A DNA stretch of 8,155 bases from contig JANXXV010000135.1 of the NCBI GenBank assembly GCA_025350445.1, positions 1 through 8,155 of the forward strand. Direction: 5' to 3'. A program made the translations under genes and the position numbers. This document shows, piece by piece, positions 6,206 through 8,155 of the stretch (position 1 is its first letter; every line of letters begins with the position of its first letter). A model generated the notes under the pieces. It searched no databases. It was given only the letters and a program-made list of their open reading frames with translations, and was not told where the DNA came from. The stretch is from Bryobacteraceae bacterium (GTDB lineage Bacteria; Acidobacteriota; Terriglobia; Bryobacterales; Bryobacteraceae).

Positions 6206-6972
6206 CTGCGATACGCATCGGCAATGCGCTGGCTCGCCAGGCGGAGTGAGGGCACAAGTGAGCGCAGCCGCCTCAGATCCATACGGAATACCGGGCCGGA
6301 GATGCTGAGCGCGAACGAAGAGTCGTCGAGTCCTTCGATCCCAATGCCGATGCAGCGACCCTCGAGTTCGTTCTCCTGGTTGTCGATCGCAAAGCCTTGC
6401 TTCCTGATCCGGCGCAGTTCGGTCATCAAATCCTTCTGAATGGTGATGCTGGAAGCCGTAAGCTGGGGCAGTCCCTTGATGCGGATAAGGCGTTCAATCG
6501 CGAGTTCTGGCAGGGAGGCAAGAAGGACCTTACCGATCGCGGTGGTGTGAAAGCAGCGCCGGTTTCCAACCTTGGATGTCATCCGCACGGACTGCGGGCT
6601 TTCCACGGTCGCGATCACAACTACCTCACCGCCGTCGAGCATTCCTAGATTAACGGTCTCGCGACACTCGATTGCCAGTTCCTCCATGATAGGCGGAGCG
6701 GCGCGAACCAGCTTCTGAACCGGCGAAACCTGTTGCTGGAGAGAGAACAGCTTGTCAGACATGCGGTAGCGGCCGGCAGGATCTCGGTCAAGGTAGCCGC
6801 GGTTCTCAAGAGTAGCGAGAATTCGGTAAACGGTCGCTTTGGGCATCGACGCGGACCGGGCGATCTCGGCCAGTCCGATACCAGAACCCTCTCGTTTAAT
6901 CGTCTCCAGAATATCGAGAGTCTTTTGCAGGACACGGATTTGCTGAGGCGCTCGGGCGGCCTTTCCTGGCAT
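6202..6972 (-). CDS. IclR-family transcriptional regulator
   Basis: From ATG 6972 the protein has 256 residues; a GTG at 6990 would add six. The family layout is complete. An N-terminal winged helix-turn-helix covers ~13-70 (LQKTLDILETI, LAEIARSASMPKATVYRIL as the recognition region, LENRGYLDRD wing). An IclR effector domain covers ~90-254 with CFHTTAIGKVLLA, GFAIDNQENELEG and CIGIGIEG. IclR proteins include KdgR, which responds to 2-keto-3-deoxygluconate in uronate catabolism, so a role in controlling the adjacent receptor and kduI operon is plausible. I prefer ATG 6972 because a TATCAT -10-like box (7001-6996) would place transcription start near the GTG. No strong Shine-Dalgarno precedes either codon. 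The stop overlaps the kduD-tail stop by 4 bases. The DUF1501 gene ends 66 bases upstream on the same strand. Confidence 0.93.
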   Translation of the reverse strand: MPGKAARAPQQIRVLQKTLDILETIKREGSGIGLAEIARSASMPKATVYRILATLENRGYLDRDPAGRYRMSDKLFSLQQQVSPVQKLVRAAPPIMEELAIECRETVNLGMLDGGEVVVIATVESPQSVRMTSKVGNRRCFHTTAIGKVLLASLPELAIERLIRIKGLPQLTASSITIQKDLMTELRRIRKQGFAIDNQENELEGRCIGIGIEGLDDSSFALSISGPVFRMDLRRLRSLVPSLRLASQRIADAYRS

Positions 6973-6990
6973 GATTGCTTTTACTGTCAC

Positions 6991-7056
6991 GTCCCATGAT
7001 ACAAACTACGTCGTTTCAGATTGCGATATGCTCGCGTCGAAAGCCCTGAGATCCAA
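6991..7056 (-). promoter_or_regulatory. Upstream region of the IclR gene with -10-like box and imperfect palindrome
   Basis: Reading toward the regulator, TATCAT (7001-6996) matches TATAAT at five of six positions. No good -35 is seen at normal spacing. Immediately upstream, 7003-7016 reads AAACTACGTCGTTT, a palindrome with one mismatched pair (12 of 14 positions symmetric). This is a reasonable place for autoregulation, but it does not share the TTCAC-N3-GTGAA core of the divergent operators. Confidence 0.35.
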
Positions 7057-8155
7057 CTAAGCGAGCACTTCGTTCATCACGTTGCCGGCAACATCGGTCA
7101 GGCGGAAGAAGCGACCGCTGTACTTGTATGTCAGCCGAGTGTGATCCAGGCCCATCAAGTGCAGGATGGTGGCGTGAAGGTCATGCACATGGGCGCGCTT
7201 CTCCACAGCCTTGTAGCCGAACTCGTCGGTGCTGCCATAAGTGGTGCCGCCCTTCACTCCAGCGCCCGCTAGCAGGTAAGTGAAGCCTTCGTTGTTGTGG
7301 TTCCGTCCGTTCTGGACGTTGATGCGGCCCTGCGTTTCGATCCACGGCCGGCGGCCGAATTCTCCGCCGATCACTACCAGCGTGTCCTTCAGAAGTCCGG
7401 AGGCTTTCAGATCCTTCAGCAGCGCTGCAATCGGCTGATCGGCCTGCGAGCCAAGCTTACGGTGAACCAGAATGTCGTGGTGACTGTCCCAAGGCTTATC
7501 GTTGCCAAAGTAGACTTGAACCACACGGACGCCGCGCTCCACCAACCGGCGGGCCACCAGGCAACCGCGAGCGAAGTCTCCATCGCGGGTTGCCGATTTG
7601 ATCTTCATCTCAAGCTGGTTCGGGTCGCGGGTTACGCCGTACGCCATGCGCGTGGCAGCACTTTCCTTCGAGACGTCAAAGGCGTCGAGCGCTTCCGCCT
7701 GCATACGATAGGCGACTTCCATCGATTGAATGCGGCCTTCCAGTTGCGCGTCCGGGCCTTTACGTTGCAAATCGAGTGCGTTCAGCCGCGAGATGAAATC
7801 CAGGTCGCGGCGTTGTTCCGGCAGCGAGACGTTCAGGTTCCGCAAGTGCTGAATCATCTTCTCGGGGTCGGATTCGTCGTTCGGAACATAGGTCCCTTGA
7901 TAGATAGAAGGAAGGAACGCGTTACTCCAGAGCTGCGCGCCCACATCCGGCACGCCGGCACAGAGCGCGATGAATCCGGGGAGATTCTGATTCTCGGTTC
8001 CCAGCCCGTAAGTAAGCCACGAACCAAACGACGGATAACCTGGAATGATGCGGCCCACGTTCATCTGCAAGATGGCCTGCGGATGCGCCGGCAAGTCGGT
8101 ATGCATGGACCGCACGACGCAAACATCGTCGATACATTCACCTACCTGGCGGAAG
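7057..8155 (-). CDS. DUF1501 family protein, C-terminal part (cut by right edge)
   Basis: The frame is open at the right edge and gives 365 residues to the TAG at 7059-7057. The GTG at 8115 is internal, because FRQVGECIDDVCVV upstream of it is conserved family sequence. Recognisable blocks are DDVCVVRSMHTDLPAH, the run with MNVGRIIPGYPSFGSWLTYGLG, VVQVYFGNDKPWDSH, VVIGGEFGRRP, GRNHNNEGFTYLLAGAGVKG, and near the end DLHATILHLMGLDHTRLTY then GRFFRLTDV. These are standard for full-length DUF1501 proteins, whose fold relates to alkaline phosphatase/sulfatase enzymes but whose reaction is unestablished. The missing N-terminus should be about 80-130 residues, probably with a Tat signal. It lies upstream of the IclR gene on the same strand. 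No frameshift or stop is seen inside. Confidence 0.92.
   Translation of the reverse strand, partial: FRQVGECIDDVCVVRSMHTDLPAHPQAILQMNVGRIIPGYPSFGSWLTYGLGTENQNLPGFIALCAGVPDVGAQLWSNAFLPSIYQGTYVPNDESDPEKMIQHLRNLNVSLPEQRRDLDFISRLNALDLQRKGPDAQLEGRIQSMEVAYRMQAEALDAFDVSKESAATRMAYGVTRDPNQLEMKIKSATRDGDFARGCLVARRLVERGVRVVQVYFGNDKPWDSHHDILVHRKLGSQADQPIAALLKDLKASGLLKDTLVVIGGEFGRRPWIETQGRINVQNGRNHNNEGFTYLLAGAGVKGGTTYGSTDEFGYKAVEKRAHVHDLHATILHLMGLDHTRLTYKYSGRFFRLTDVAGNVMNEVLA

Noticed and set aside
8113..8115. GTG at 8115 as the start of the right DUF1501 gene
   Set aside because: The frame stays open to the edge and the 13 residues upstream are conserved family sequence, so this is an internal valine codon in a gene truncated by the window.

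Overview
The window looks like chromosomal DNA of an Acidobacteriota member, probably of the Solibacter/Bryobacter type. The reasons are moderately high GC, a 1,059-residue Oar-like TonB-dependent receptor with a carboxypeptidase-regulatory domain and the PLNGRN motif, DUF1501 proteins, and a twin-arginine-exported enolase-superfamily enzyme. This assignment is an inference from gene content. No rRNA, tRNA, CRISPR array, integrase or transposase was seen.

Layout from left to right. Positions 1-243 (minus) hold the N-terminal part of a DUF1501 protein cut by the left edge. Positions 390-3569 (minus) hold the TonB-dependent receptor. Positions 3570-3791 are a divergent control region with two consensus-like promoters pointing outward and, between them, two inverted repeats that share the core TTCAC-N3-GTGAA. 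Positions 3792-5051 (plus) encode a Tat-exported mandelate racemase/muconate lactonizing enzyme family protein. Three bases later, kduI (5055-5876, plus) encodes 5-dehydro-4-deoxy-D-glucuronate isomerase. Positions 5873-6205 hold a short composite ORF. Its last ~47 residues are the tail of a KduD-like short-chain dehydrogenase, and its middle resembles an ASPIC/UnbV domain strand. An IclR-family regulator (minus, 6202-6972) converges on it with a 4-base overlap. Positions 7057-8155 (minus) hold the C-terminal ~365 residues of a DUF1501 protein cut by the right edge.

Taken together this resembles a sugar-acid (uronate) uptake and catabolism locus. The outer-membrane receptor would import an oligosaccharide or sugar acid, the enolase-superfamily enzyme would dehydrate or epimerise an acid sugar, and KduI would isomerise the 5-keto-4-deoxyuronate made by polysaccharide lyases. 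The IclR protein (the family of the uronate regulator KdgR) is the obvious candidate to bind the divergent operators. The usual next enzyme, KduD, survives only as a tail, so the pathway is incomplete here.

The most unusual structural point is that the two window edges cut DUF1501 at almost exactly complementary positions in the same orientation. Joined right-to-left they would make one ~448-residue protein lacking only about 5 bases. This could mean a circular or tandem-duplicated segment, or an assembly broken at a repeated DUF1501 sequence.
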